DNA from: Corallococcus soli
GTDB taxonomy: Bacteria > Myxococcota > Myxococcia > Myxococcales > Myxococcaceae
Direction of reading: 5' to 3'
Assembly: GCF_014930455.1 (NCBI RefSeq)
Contig: NZ_JAAIYO010000021.1
Span: 1 to 64,000 of the forward strand
Length of the DNA: 64,000 nt
In this document: positions 10,601 to 17,316 of the stretch, one piece after another
Position numbering within the stretch: the stretch's first letter is position 1
How the letters are laid out: each line of letters opens with the position of its first letter
Notes under the pieces: generated by a model
What the model saw: the letters and a program-made list of their open reading frames with translations, nothing else
What the model was told of the DNA's origin: nothing
The model's database searches: none
Translations under genes and position numbers: made by a program

Positions 10601-13600
10601 GACCGCCGCGCCCGTCTTCGGATCATGCCCCAGCAACGGACGAGGTCCCATCGGGATGTCCGCGCAGGCGATGCCCATGGCTTCGCCTCCCGGAACCAGG
10701 ACGGGGATGCCGTATTCGCCCGTCGCGCCCGTGGTGCCACTCATCGTGGGCCCCGGCCCCGTCACCGTGACGCGCACATCGGGGAAGCGCACGACCGACT
10801 GGAGCTCCTGGCCGCCGGAGCTGGCCTGCTCGTCCAGGGCGAAGTGCAGCCTGTACGCCTGCACGCCCGCGTCCGCCACCGGGACGGTCCGCACGGTGAG
10901 CGTCACCGTGCGCAGCTCGCTGCCCATCCGACCACCGAACGTGATGACCGTGGTGCCCCCCGGGATCAGCTCGACGTTGCCCGCGAGCTCCAGCGCCAGG
11001 TCGTCAGCACGCTGGGCGCTGATCGCCCACGACTCTCCTTCCGGAGGAGAGATTTCCGCCCCCCCTTCGGCCTTCGCCGAAAGGAACAGATCCATGCGCT
11101 CGGTGCCGGAGCCATCCGAGATCCGCGAAGCCCGCAGCGACACGGGCAGCGCGTAGGGGAACGTCACCTGACGGGGGATGGAGATGAATTCGGTCAGGTC
11201 TTCGGAGAGCTTGACGGTGAGCTGCTGATCCTGCGGCGCGCGCAGCCTTCCGGTGATCGCCGCCGGGACCAGGTTCTGGATGTACTGATCCAGGTACGGC
11301 ATGACGCCCAGGACGAGCTGCGCATGCGCCTCGGGGACAAGCACGTCCAGGGCCTGCTTCCACCACGGCACCTCCAGACGCTTCAGCCCTCCCGGGGGCA
11401 GCGCCCCCTCCATGCCGCCATCCGGGAGCGCACTCCCCTGCCCTCCCGTCCGGGCCAGGGCCTCGCGCACCACCGCGTCCTGCTGTTCGGTGAGGGCCAT
11501 GTAGCCCACGAGCTCCACCGAGCGCAGGTCGAGCGGCTCCTGCGTCTGGATGGACGCTTCGTCCTGTGACACCTGGGCCAGGCCCGCGCGCGCGAGCAGG
11601 TGGTTGCGCGGCTCGTACGCGAGCACCACCACGTAGCGCCCCGGCCCCAGATTCGTCACGTTGGGGAACCGCAACTGGACGGGCTTCTGGACCCGGATGC
11701 CTCCGGGCCCCACCTGCCAGACGGCGGTGGGCGTGGCGTTGTTCTCCAGCCGCACGGGGAGCGACACGGGCCGCAGCCGCGTCGCCGTCAACAGGCCCTC
11801 GGTCCGCCCGTCCTCGAACAGCAGCGAGCCCGCTGGACCGTCAAGGGCCAGCGCGCCGTGCCGCTGGGCGAAGTCCACGTGCAGCGACTGCGTGGTGTCC
11901 ACCCGCGTCGCGCTCGCGGTGTCCACGGCGGTCAGCGCCAGCGGCGCGTCCACCGTCTCCACCTCCGGCGTGATGCTCAGGAGCCGGCGCACGGTGGGCA
12001 GGGGCCGCCCGTCCGACGTCGCCCCTCCCTCGTAGCGGACCACGCGCGGTCCCGACACCGACGTGATGAACGACCAGTTTCCGTCCGCCCCCGTGCGCAC
12101 GGACTCGGAGGTGCCCTCCAGGACGACGCGCACGCCGGACAGCGGCTCGAAGGCGTCGTCCATCACGTAGCCGCGCACCCGCGTGAGCGGACGCCGCACC
12201 GTGAGCTCGCTGTAGAAGTCCGCGTCCTGCTGGGGCCCCACCTCCGCCTGCACGCCCTGCACCCGGACCTGCAACAGCGCGCCCTCGGGCAGCGGTGCCT
12301 GGGCGATGAAGCTCGCCGTCTGCCCACCCGGCGCCAGCGAGTAACCGCCCTTGAGCTCCTGCCCCTGGTTCAGGACCTTGAAGCCCTGCCGCACCGACGC
12401 CAGCGTCGCGGCCTTGTTGAAGGACACGCTGATGAGCGCGTCCGACTTGATGTCCCGCGCGCCCGACAGGGGCTGCACTCCCGTGACGACCAGCGGTTCG
12501 GTGGCTGGATTCCGATAGCGCACCACCACGCTGGCGCGGCCCGTCAGCCCATTCACGTCCGTGGCCAGCACATGGAGCGTGTTCTCCCCCAGCGACAGCG
12601 CGAGGTCCGCCCCGTACACCCCGGGAGCCTCTTCCGCGGCGACGCCCGTGCCAATGCGCACCTCCGCCAGCCCGGCGAAGGCCACCACCTTCGCCCGCAC
12701 ATGCACCACCGCCGTCGGGGACTCGCTGCCGCTGACGGGCGAGAGCACCGACACCTGCGGGGGCGCATGGTCGACGTTCAGGATGACGCTCTTGCGCTCC
12801 ACGTTGCTGGCCTGGTCGACCGCCACCACCTCCACGACCGTCTGTCCCTGCACCAGCGATACCGGCACGCTGAAGGCACCGCCCAGCACCGTCGCGGGCT
12901 GTCCCTGCACGGTGACGCCCGCCAGGTGCGTGTCACCGACGGTTCCCCTCACGACATAGGGAGACTCAGTCACCGTGGCCGGACTCGCCGCCGGCTGCGT
13001 CACCACCACGGTCGGCCTCGTGCGGTCCACCGCGATGACGCGCGACGTGTTCGCCGCGCGGCCCTCCGCGTCCGTCACCTGCACGTCCAGCGTGTGGTCG
13101 CCCTCCGGGAGCGCCATCGACAGGGTGAAGCTGCGCACCGACACCGAGGCGTTGACGCCGTTGACCTTCACCTGCAACGGCAGCGTGCCACCCTGCACCT
13201 GGCCCACCACCGCCACGCTCGTCCCGCCCAGGACCGCCCCCTGCACGGGGGCCTCCAGCGACAGCAGCGGCGCGGCCGTTCCACTGCCCGCGTCAAAGGA
13301 CGGACCCGCATCCGCCGAATTGCCTCCGCCATCCGGCGGGCTGCCCGCATCCAGCCCCGTGCCGGCATCCCCCACCGTGCCCGCATCCGCGAGTCCTCCG
13401 TCGGGCAGCGTGACGTTGCGCGTGACATTGACGGTGGCCTCCGTGCGCAGGCCATAGCCATCCATCGCCACGACCTTCAGCGCCTGCGCTCCGGGCGACA
13501 GCTGCACCGTGCGCGTGAACGTCTGGTTCGACGACGTCGCGGCCAGCGCGCCCGCCACCACCACCGTCACGCTGTCCGTGCTGTCCGCGGACGACGCGCT

Positions 13601-16408
13601 TCCCTGCACCGTCACCGAGCCCTGCTCCGTCACCAGTCCGTCCACGGGCGCCGTCAACGACAGGGAGGGCGCCGTCGAGTTGGCGCGCAGCTGCAGCGTC
13701 TCCTCGTCCAGGTTGTCCGCCGCGTCCGTGAGCCTCAGCAGGAGCGTGTTCGCGCCCTGCGCCAGCGCGTGCGTCACCTCGAAGGTGCCGTCCGGCGCCA
13801 GGGGGGCGGGCGCACCGTTCACCGTGAGCACCATCGGCGTGGCATCCGTCGCGGTGCCCCGCACCTTCACGGAGAGCGCGCCGATGCGCGCGTTGACGGA
13901 AGGACTCGTCACCACGAGCTGGGGGGCAATCGAATCTCGCAGCACCGTCACGCTCGCGCTCGAGGCGTTGCCCGCCGCGTCCAGCACGCTCACCACCAGC
14001 TGGTTGGGCCCTTCGTTCAGCGGCACCATCCGTCGCCACACGTTGCCAGTCCCCTTCACCAGTTCCACGCCCCCCACCTCCACGCGGACCACCTGTTCGG
14101 GGTCCGTCACGGACACCGCGACCTCCACCTGCGCCTCACGCGTCACCAGGCCGTTCTGCGGCGATTGGATGCTGGGCACCACGGGTGCCGTGTCCAGGGA
14201 GAAGGTCCGCTGCACCTGGGCGCTGTTTCCCACCTGGTCCACGGCCGTGACGACCAGCGTGTGGGCGCCCGGGGCCTCCACGACGCCCCCGCTGGTGAAG
14301 GGCGAGCCGTCCAGCGTCGCGGTGACGGTGCCCGGGTGCACGTCCTCCACCGTCCACGTGAGCGTCACCGGCGTGTTGACGTGTTGTCCCTCCGCCACGC
14401 CCGTCACCGTGATGACCGGCGCGGTGCGGTCGATGCTGAAGGAAGCAACGCTCGACGCCGTGTTGCCGGCCAGGTCTTCAGCGGTCACCTCCAGCAGGTA
14501 CACGCCGTCGAGCGTGACCTCCGTGCCGCTCAGGAAGGGCGCGCCGTTCAACGTCGCGCTCACCGACGCCAGGTTCGGTTCCACCAGGGTGAAGACAGGG
14601 GTTACCGACGTGGTGACCGGGCTCGTCGCGGGCAGGCCGCTCAACGTGATGGCCGGCGGCGTGAAGTCCAGGGTGAAGTGCAGCGACTTCACGGTCCGGT
14701 TGCCGGCCAGGTCCAAGGCCTCCACCTCCACCGTGTGGGGCCCCGGGGAGGAGATGGTGTTTCCGCTGGCGAACGGAGCCCCATCGAGCCGGGCCGTTAC
14801 GCCGTCCTCGCGCAGGTACAGGTCCGTGGCGCTGTAGGTCACCTCCACCGGCACGTTGCGGTGCGCCCCCTCCGGCACGCCCGCCAGCGTGACGTTCGGG
14901 AAGGTCAGGTCGATGGTGAAGGGGACCTCAAGGATGCCGTAGTTGGCCGCCCGGTCCTTCGCGACGAGGTGGAGCGTGTGCGGTCCCGGGAGGGACACCG
15001 GGGTGCCGTTCTGCCAGCCCACGAAGTCCAGCGTGAAGGCGGTGGTCTCCAGGTAGTCGCTTTGCACCGTCACGATGGGCGTCACGGTGCCCGGGTAGTG
15101 CTTGTGGGGGATGACACCCGCGACCTGGATCGTGGGGCCGGTGAGCTGGAGGCGGAAGCGCACCCGCTTCTTCGCCACCCGTCCCTCCACGTCCTCCGCG
15201 GTCACGAGCCAGTCGTAGGAGCCTTCCAGGGAGACCGTCGCTCCGTTCACGACCGGCTGTCCGTTGAGCGTGGCCGAGGTGGACGCCAGGTCGGTTCCCG
15301 TCGCCTGCCAGGAGAGCGTGACGGGCCCCCGGGTGATCTCCCCTTCCGTCACGCCGCTCAGCGTGAGGACGGGCGCCTGGCTGTCGAGCGCGACCGGACG
15401 GCACACGCGGGTCGTGTTGCCGCAGGAGTCCTGGAGCACCGTGGTGACGGCATTGACGCCCTCCACCAGGGGCACATCCAGGTGGAATCCGCTCTGTCCC
15501 GACAGGGCGGCCGACACGCCGTTGATGACGACGCTCTTGCTGTCCACGCCGAACTGGCCGGACACGGAGATGGGGGAGCTGGTGAAGAAGGCGCCCGGCT
15601 CCGGCTCCAGGACGTTCAACATGGAGGGCAGGGTGTCCGCATCGAACAGCGCCACGCGCACCGACGACTCCGGGCCGCCCAGGACCGTCAGCGCCAGGTG
15701 GTTCGTGGCCGCCAGCGGCACCTTCGCCGCGAACGCGCGCTTCTGCGCCCCGGTCAGGCCCGCGAACATGTCCACGCCATTGAGGACGACGGCGCCATCC
15801 GCATCAGGGCCCACCATGTCCACCACCAGCACGCCCACCGTGCCCTGCCCGGGCGGCGCGAAGTCCGCCGCCCACGAAGGGGTGGCCGCTCCGGCCTGGA
15901 GGTAGCCCGAGTTCACCACCTGGCACGGCAACGCGCCCAGCGGTGCCACGGACACCCGCACCGCGCCACCGCCGGTCGTCGTCACCGAGAGCTCGTTGGC
16001 CACCTGCAATGCCACGCGGTACACGGCCAGCGGGGTGCCGGTGGCGACACGGCCCAGCACCGCGCCGTTGAGCGTCACCTCCGAGGACGTCACCTCGTTC
16101 GCGCCACGCGCATCGCCGTTCTGCACGACGACGAGGGCGGGTTCGCCCAGGGTCCCCGTGAAGGAGGAGGTCCCCGGCGAGCCGCCCTGCACCACCAGGG
16201 TGCCACCGCGCCACGCCGGCCCCACGGCCTGCTCGATGACGCCATTGCACGCGGGCGCCAGCTCCGCCGCGGACAGATGCACGCGGGTGGAGGCCACGGG
16301 GGCCGCCGCCGCGACCTCGACGGGGCGCTCCGGCGTCTTGTCGCATCCCACCACCGCCGTCAGCAACAGCGCTGCCCACAGCCCCCAGACCTGCTTCCGC
16401 CCGCTCAT
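1661..16408 (-). CDS. Giant RHS/YD-repeat lipoprotein with C-terminal HNH-like nuclease toxin tip
   Basis: The protein has 4,915 residues, far longer than most RHS proteins. It starts with a lipoprotein signal (LLTAVVGC, lipid Cys at residue 22). In order it shows Ig-like and glucodextranase-type beta domains (about 250-1000), an Asp/Gly/Ala-rich linker (about 1000-1050), more Ig-like domains, a Big_5-like domain (about 1310-1420), a carboxypeptidase-regulatory-like domain (about 1415-1500), a long mixed beta region, a DUF6531-type RHS entry domain (about 2760-2900), YD repeats (about 3290-4480), the RHS core ending RYTDPDGR (about 4483-4573), and a 340-residue variable tip. The tip ends in an HNH-like zinc motif: CWRCG, then LGHR, then GGNLEE, then CNLSANNRG (about 4840-4900). 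In this class the shell encloses the toxin. No PAAR or VgrG part is present, so export is probably Sec-dependent and not type VI. The ATG overlaps the preceding gene by 4 nt and follows a strong GGGGGAGGAG site. Confidence 0.93.
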   Translation of the reverse strand: MSGRKQVWGLWAALLLTAVVGCDKTPERPVEVAAAAPVASTRVHLSAAELAPACNGVIEQAVGPAWRGGTLVVQGGSPGTSSFTGTLGEPALVVVQNGDARGANEVTSSEVTLNGAVLGRVATGTPLAVYRVALQVANELSVTTTGGGAVRVSVAPLGALPCQVVNSGYLQAGAATPSWAADFAPPGQGTVGVLVVDMVGPDADGAVVLNGVDMFAGLTGAQKRAFAAKVPLAATNHLALTVLGGPESSVRVALFDADTLPSMLNVLEPEPGAFFTSSPISVSGQFGVDSKSVVINGVSAALSGQSGFHLDVPLVEGVNAVTTVLQDSCGNTTRVCRPVALDSQAPVLTLSGVTEGEITRGPVTLSWQATGTDLASTSATLNGQPVVNGATVSLEGSYDWLVTAEDVEGRVAKKRVRFRLQLTGPTIQVAGVIPHKHYPGTVTPIVTVQSDYLETTAFTLDFVGWQNGTPVSLPGPHTLHLVAKDRAANYGILEVPFTIDLTFPNVTLAGVPEGAHRNVPVEVTYSATDLYLREDGVTARLDGAPFASGNTISSPGPHTVEVEALDLAGNRTVKSLHFTLDFTPPAITLSGLPATSPVTTSVTPVFTLVEPNLASVSATLNGAPFLSGTEVTLDGVYLLEVTAEDLAGNTASSVASFSIDRTAPVITVTGVAEGQHVNTPVTLTWTVEDVHPGTVTATLDGSPFTSGGVVEAPGAHTLVVTAVDQVGNSAQVQRTFSLDTAPVVPSIQSPQNGLVTREAQVEVAVSVTDPEQVVRVEVGGVELVKGTGNVWRRMVPLNEGPNQLVVSVLDAAGNASSASVTVLRDSIAPQLVVTSPSVNARIGALSVKVRGTATDATPMVLTVNGAPAPLAPDGTFEVTHALAQGANTLLLRLTDAADNLDEETLQLRANSTAPSLSLTAPVDGLVTEQGSVTVQGSASSADSTDSVTVVVAGALAATSSNQTFTRTVQLSPGAQALKVVAMDGYGLRTEATVNVTRNVTLPDGGLADAGTVGDAGTGLDAGSPPDGGGNSADAGPSFDAGSGTAAPLLSLEAPVQGAVLGGTSVAVVGQVQGGTLPLQVKVNGVNASVSVRSFTLSMALPEGDHTLDVQVTDAEGRAANTSRVIAVDRTRPTVVVTQPAASPATVTESPYVVRGTVGDTHLAGVTVQGQPATVLGGAFSVPVSLVQGQTVVEVVAVDQASNVERKSVILNVDHAPPQVSVLSPVSGSESPTAVVHVRAKVVAFAGLAEVRIGTGVAAEEAPGVYGADLALSLGENTLHVLATDVNGLTGRASVVVRYRNPATEPLVVTGVQPLSGARDIKSDALISVSFNKAATLASVRQGFKVLNQGQELKGGYSLAPGGQTASFIAQAPLPEGALLQVRVQGVQAEVGPQQDADFYSELTVRRPLTRVRGYVMDDAFEPLSGVRVVLEGTSESVRTGADGNWSFITSVSGPRVVRYEGGATSDGRPLPTVRRLLSITPEVETVDAPLALTAVDTASATRVDTTQSLHVDFAQRHGALALDGPAGSLLFEDGRTEGLLTATRLRPVSLPVRLENNATPTAVWQVGPGGIRVQKPVQLRFPNVTNLGPGRYVVVLAYEPRNHLLARAGLAQVSQDEASIQTQEPLDLRSVELVGYMALTEQQDAVVREALARTGGQGSALPDGGMEGALPPGGLKRLEVPWWKQALDVLVPEAHAQLVLGVMPYLDQYIQNLVPAAITGRLRAPQDQQLTVKLSEDLTEFISIPRQVTFPYALPVSLRASRISDGSGTERMDLFLSAKAEGGAEISPPEGESWAISAQRADDLALELAGNVELIPGGTTVITFGGRMGSELRTVTLTVRTVPVADAGVQAYRLHFALDEQASSGGQELQSVVRFPDVRVTVTGPGPTMSGTTGATGEYGIPVLVPGGEAMGIACADIPMGPRPLLGHDPKTGAAVVQSLVMASYPACSPTFTAFSGRQTRADILVDARLLHGALHFVDREGRALRHDCAAEDVSEYDAEKGGYASIANADIPRTEVHFFRADDLERPIAQFTVGVPYTECAVQQPGKRDAQGHYARVRMGPTAPFKRVIRERCLELNPAIQQDPSAPAPESVEGADRAFYETECRDNRTNFLRLTAGEPLVVVAVNHATGHTGMTRIQVPAITQQQLDAKGRCALDDELGPLVVDDFGKPARLSRCSVAALGINAPVYLYPPEIDVRVWRSADSEGVRQDQPPTLVRTGGAATTRDTYVHLDTHWRVRTLAPVEWRSEDGGVRETPVDAGLPEDRVDGGTASCREPGADGGKPPCSPDFLRDEGISGRLLETCSAYGPGTASQLTKTVACFRQGDLEDVPGGVPPLAGRVVRVTQSAVEEPAVAQFGVVPGRGSAALQATMRIVTPSGQRINLGSLPRANYYLHVVGHEVFPRDRDGDGVLRPEERNAPPPDFTEAIADHPPGLPARAVGLKNVYTGLDPDGFRVLRYDSAREHEFQVVELTDPKVTAQGSLDSRVLEGEKAEADSDDLAYQFLAEMLQPEPGRATTPIGDYVVRFGSDQYGVECELEVTAESISGACDNEFIDDVLAANDLLYVELYLSGNAENVLYRFNLMGMAPRVDLLTAGSAFTAQRSVETGTGGTSVTDRAISLPATAHFALDPGVIHTGTVKVCTSKECDAGSVVNQADVRLLPDGTYDVQEAAGGLAEDDLEQQEEFGLNGARLFQQPIPAHLVSMPGSGVESKRFYLLQDVVLPEPRQLVQTLGRPRGRFEGVNARAPGQLTVQGINVADGHLSFEHEDFSVPQLAEVVRFARTYNNQSSLVTPTGVGWTNNYEGFVQEERVGRYTVVVAGQAYDFPDCASVDEDARTASGCLTDRSHGMELSVEKRDGQELARVTTAEGFVYEFKTRARGFEEDWHRRWLLDRFHDGHGRASGDDGWTRLTYKPKSNLVETVERTPGRLQLQMTYEDINTSDETVAYRLRNMARNQDFALLKTVEVRVKASQQMLHHLDFTHDKRGNLLTVTRGSALPATQVWDYGYVPLPTELRGHALWSASNEVTTARLMLSPPAGGAPVVQWQATYARESQQGTYPHVDPLEVVTSVVGTGMPAPGWRIVSATEEARTVKRPDGVDVALDLNAYGNTNATHVPGLGPSTVQWGSDVRGGPVQVEVSGTPGGRALRNTLNPRLQLDAVTLEAAPANSHPVPGATDGALWSVTERQSQTGRVLGMAVATGHGMASVSRPLSAAGDPTGVTVTDATAKVVFSAQQFPDPDGVVQGGEDPTGNAITYSGHETQALGLPLVATVTRTLVGAGGLGSYEVEYGYDVLGNRTSERNLATGAHVQLTYDAVGRLLTRTVAGTPAQSWTYDYQLADDALTVTQTLNLGRWGRSQSNTTDYQQGLKRAERYTYGLSIQSAVVDYDTYQGTRLMSFLDGRGRRHTLTYDSAGRVTGETVNGQTLYSNELDADGNVTEVTNSSGLKTRIEHDALGRPVRWAYESKGAGESCDEACQFADVETVVLDAAGAVKTRTFGTLAKPHVMDSVSDAMGRELSVDSNAQSHGGIHVQTTYDKAGRVLHRLDVETGLDETYAYDDALGRVTRYERMVQSVNGVRTLTETRAYTDSPDSPSTIQVTRNLSGGTPTEPADREEVRTYSVDAQGRILSVTETVDGQLSVHLMDYDALGREVESVDPSGRRTRREYDSAGNLLSVTWPGNVMTAFTHDAEGNVLTQSGPREDESWTLTYDDLGRLLSRTLNDQTPPAQWTYAYPGNGVETETEPEGTVIARTRNARGMVEHEVWKGGSSEERSIRTRYDGPWMKRQETREGDSVQVVARDQATAIDDRGRTRNEEESWSLGGYSYKYTTSTSWNGRDGSTIESWLMNNQNQGGRTVHAKVDSLGNMVRRTQAGAEDARDYYADGKPLRTQPFGFGSMEVTRWVYDTSGRVKVMRFGPEQTTYAYYADGLLRSETSPDTRVRTLTYNARGLPELETFGKAPDLSRTRFDAYDNAGHATEVRHAYGSADQALWKYKYGPRDELLQVTPPGLGDFKYTYDGQARLKRIEPPTGSVTPEVTYGYDFLGREKLRKRGSAAWSTTWTDGNPEVLNELSERVKRVVDGRGRVVHEKFIAGPATADASGALRVFKDLDSVDYVFNGLDQLRSAKEHRGLTQTVRSLVYDSRNRLESIGGGAETISYGYHDSGALKFVQSPSGTVNYDVGPLQRLSLVTLADGTALNVEWEAGGGRVAMVGNAALKHTYCHDSRGRLASVTHDARRENCNAVIGSPFLRYRYTYDERGNRLTEVVDRFQTETPGSTESTQYGYDAADRLTGVRYPEGQSVLYSLYKDGSRKAEKKVTGYAGALSEAGFEAASQPQEHLAYVYDALGGLKETRNELSAGAVVTQYQTDRAGRVVREQRGALTKLFHFDAAERLVEAEWTEGNQQRQVKYQYDFAGLRRSRTVDAAVTKYLWSGETLVEEHLPNSTDVLYQRGAGLTVAVGSERILQDGLGSAVERVPSSGTATQHRYDAWGNYREGSGPTSAQASIGYTGHAWDAEAGLTYAQQRWYDSRTGRFLSEDPVGALNYLDVPTGMQAWLYGNSNPLRYTDPDGRQADMGSFGGQFGSSLTLPSPEDIVGQGFAWWFQYWGGGQQTADASGHVAWTPPRDGVGGAFGGVYRVFSFRLVPMESNPSRNSVAGAESSAGLVPLLDSGQRVVSGTTVAGSEASRIESGIQFLVEVGPFALQSKDTVKSASKALGETFAEFNYFSRSHPSFLRSQRGHIDIKPWGAGGATGQRMLVGVRRAKGDGKTIDVIAKSNPIRPAREQPVGGKGVVLKDGEGATAAEVAASRGGPTAGARGSEEGHARARELVRRAKSSGGGKAKYQCWRCGQESVNPDDMHLGHRNVPASAGGNLEEVNTCLEGAACNLSANNRGEVTPGMSCAERGSCGAPYGRK

Positions 16409-17316
16409 CGCGACTCCTCCCCCACCCGACTGCCCGCATCCGGCGGGGTCGCTTCCAGCGGACGCAGCGCCTGCTGGAAGCGCTCCACCGACACGCGCTC
16501 CCGCAGGTCCTTCATCAACCGGTCTTCCGCCTCGCGGCGCGACTGCGCCGCCAGCCGTCCCCGCGCCTCCTCGAACGACGGCACCCGCGTCTCCACGGGC
16601 GCGAGCGCCTGGACGATGTGGAGGCCGTAAGGCGTCTCAAACGGCTTGCTCACCTCGTCCTTCTTCAGGGCCGCGGCGGCTTCGAAGAAGGAGGGGTGGA
16701 TCTGGCCTTCCAAGATCCTGCCCAGGTCCCCGCCGCGCGGCGCGGTGGCCTCGTCCTGGCTGGACTCGCGCGCCACCTGTTCGAAGGACGCTCCGCCCAA
16801 CAGGTGGGCGTAGAGGAGGTTGGCGCGGTCCCGGGCCCGGCGCTTTTCAGCCTCGTCCGCCCCCTGCGGCAGGCGGAGCATGATGTGGCGCACGTGGAGT
16901 TCCCGGCGGGACAGGGCCTCCTTCGAGGACGCGAAGCGCGCACGCAGCGCCTGCTCCTGGGTGGCGTCCTTCAGCTGCTCCTCCAGCAGGGCCTGGGCGA
17001 GCACCTCGCGCCGGGCCGCCGCCAGCCGCGCGCGCAAGCCCGGGCGGTCATCAAGCCCCTGCGCTTCGGCCTGTTCAGCGAGCCGGGCCCGGTCGATGAG
17101 CGCCTCCAGCTGCGCCTGCGTGTCACCGGAGTCAGGGGCGCGTTGGGAAGCGAAGGCCTCCACGTCCGCACGTCGCAGTTCGGTGCGGCCCACCCGGGCC
17201 ACCACGTCCTCGTCGCGGCAGCCAGCGACGAGCGCGGCTGTCAGAAAGAGGACGGTCGTGATTCGCACAGACGGGTGAAGCACGGAGGTGCTCCGGTCGC
17301 GAGGAAGACGGGTCAT
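16405..17316 (-). CDS. Parvulin-type peptidyl-prolyl isomerase lipoprotein (second in operon)
   Basis: The protein has 303 residues. It has a lipobox (LVAGC, Cys33), a helical SurA/PrsA-like N-domain (about 38-135), and a parvulin domain (about 138-240) with HVRHIMLRL, GGDLGRI and the closing PYGLHIV strand. A helical tail follows. It should catalyse proline isomerisation or act as a chaperone at the envelope for exported proteins. It sits between two giant secreted proteins and overlaps both by 4 nt (17313-17316 and 16405-16408), so it is probably devoted to them. The ATG at 17316 has no clear ribosome site. A GTG at 17283 has GGAG seven bases upstream and gives a more typical 22-residue signal sequence, so it may be the true start. 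Confidence 0.9.
   Translation of the reverse strand: MTRLPRDRSTSVLHPSVRITTVLFLTAALVAGCRDEDVVARVGRTELRRADVEAFASQRAPDSGDTQAQLEALIDRARLAEQAEAQGLDDRPGLRARLAAARREVLAQALLEEQLKDATQEQALRARFASSKEALSRRELHVRHIMLRLPQGADEAEKRRARDRANLLYAHLLGGASFEQVARESSQDEATAPRGGDLGRILEGQIHPSFFEAAAALKKDEVSKPFETPYGLHIVQALAPVETRVPSFEEARGRLAAQSRREAEDRLMKDLRERVSVERFQQALRPLEATPPDAGSRVGEESR

Noticed and set aside
11600-16630. Plus-strand open frame of 1,676 codons across the RHS N-terminal region (and similar long frames at 2552-4603, 9704-11569 and 30093-33149)
   Set aside because: They lie antisense to well-supported domains. They have Arg/His-rich composition without domains or ribosome sites, as expected of shadow frames in GC-rich genes.
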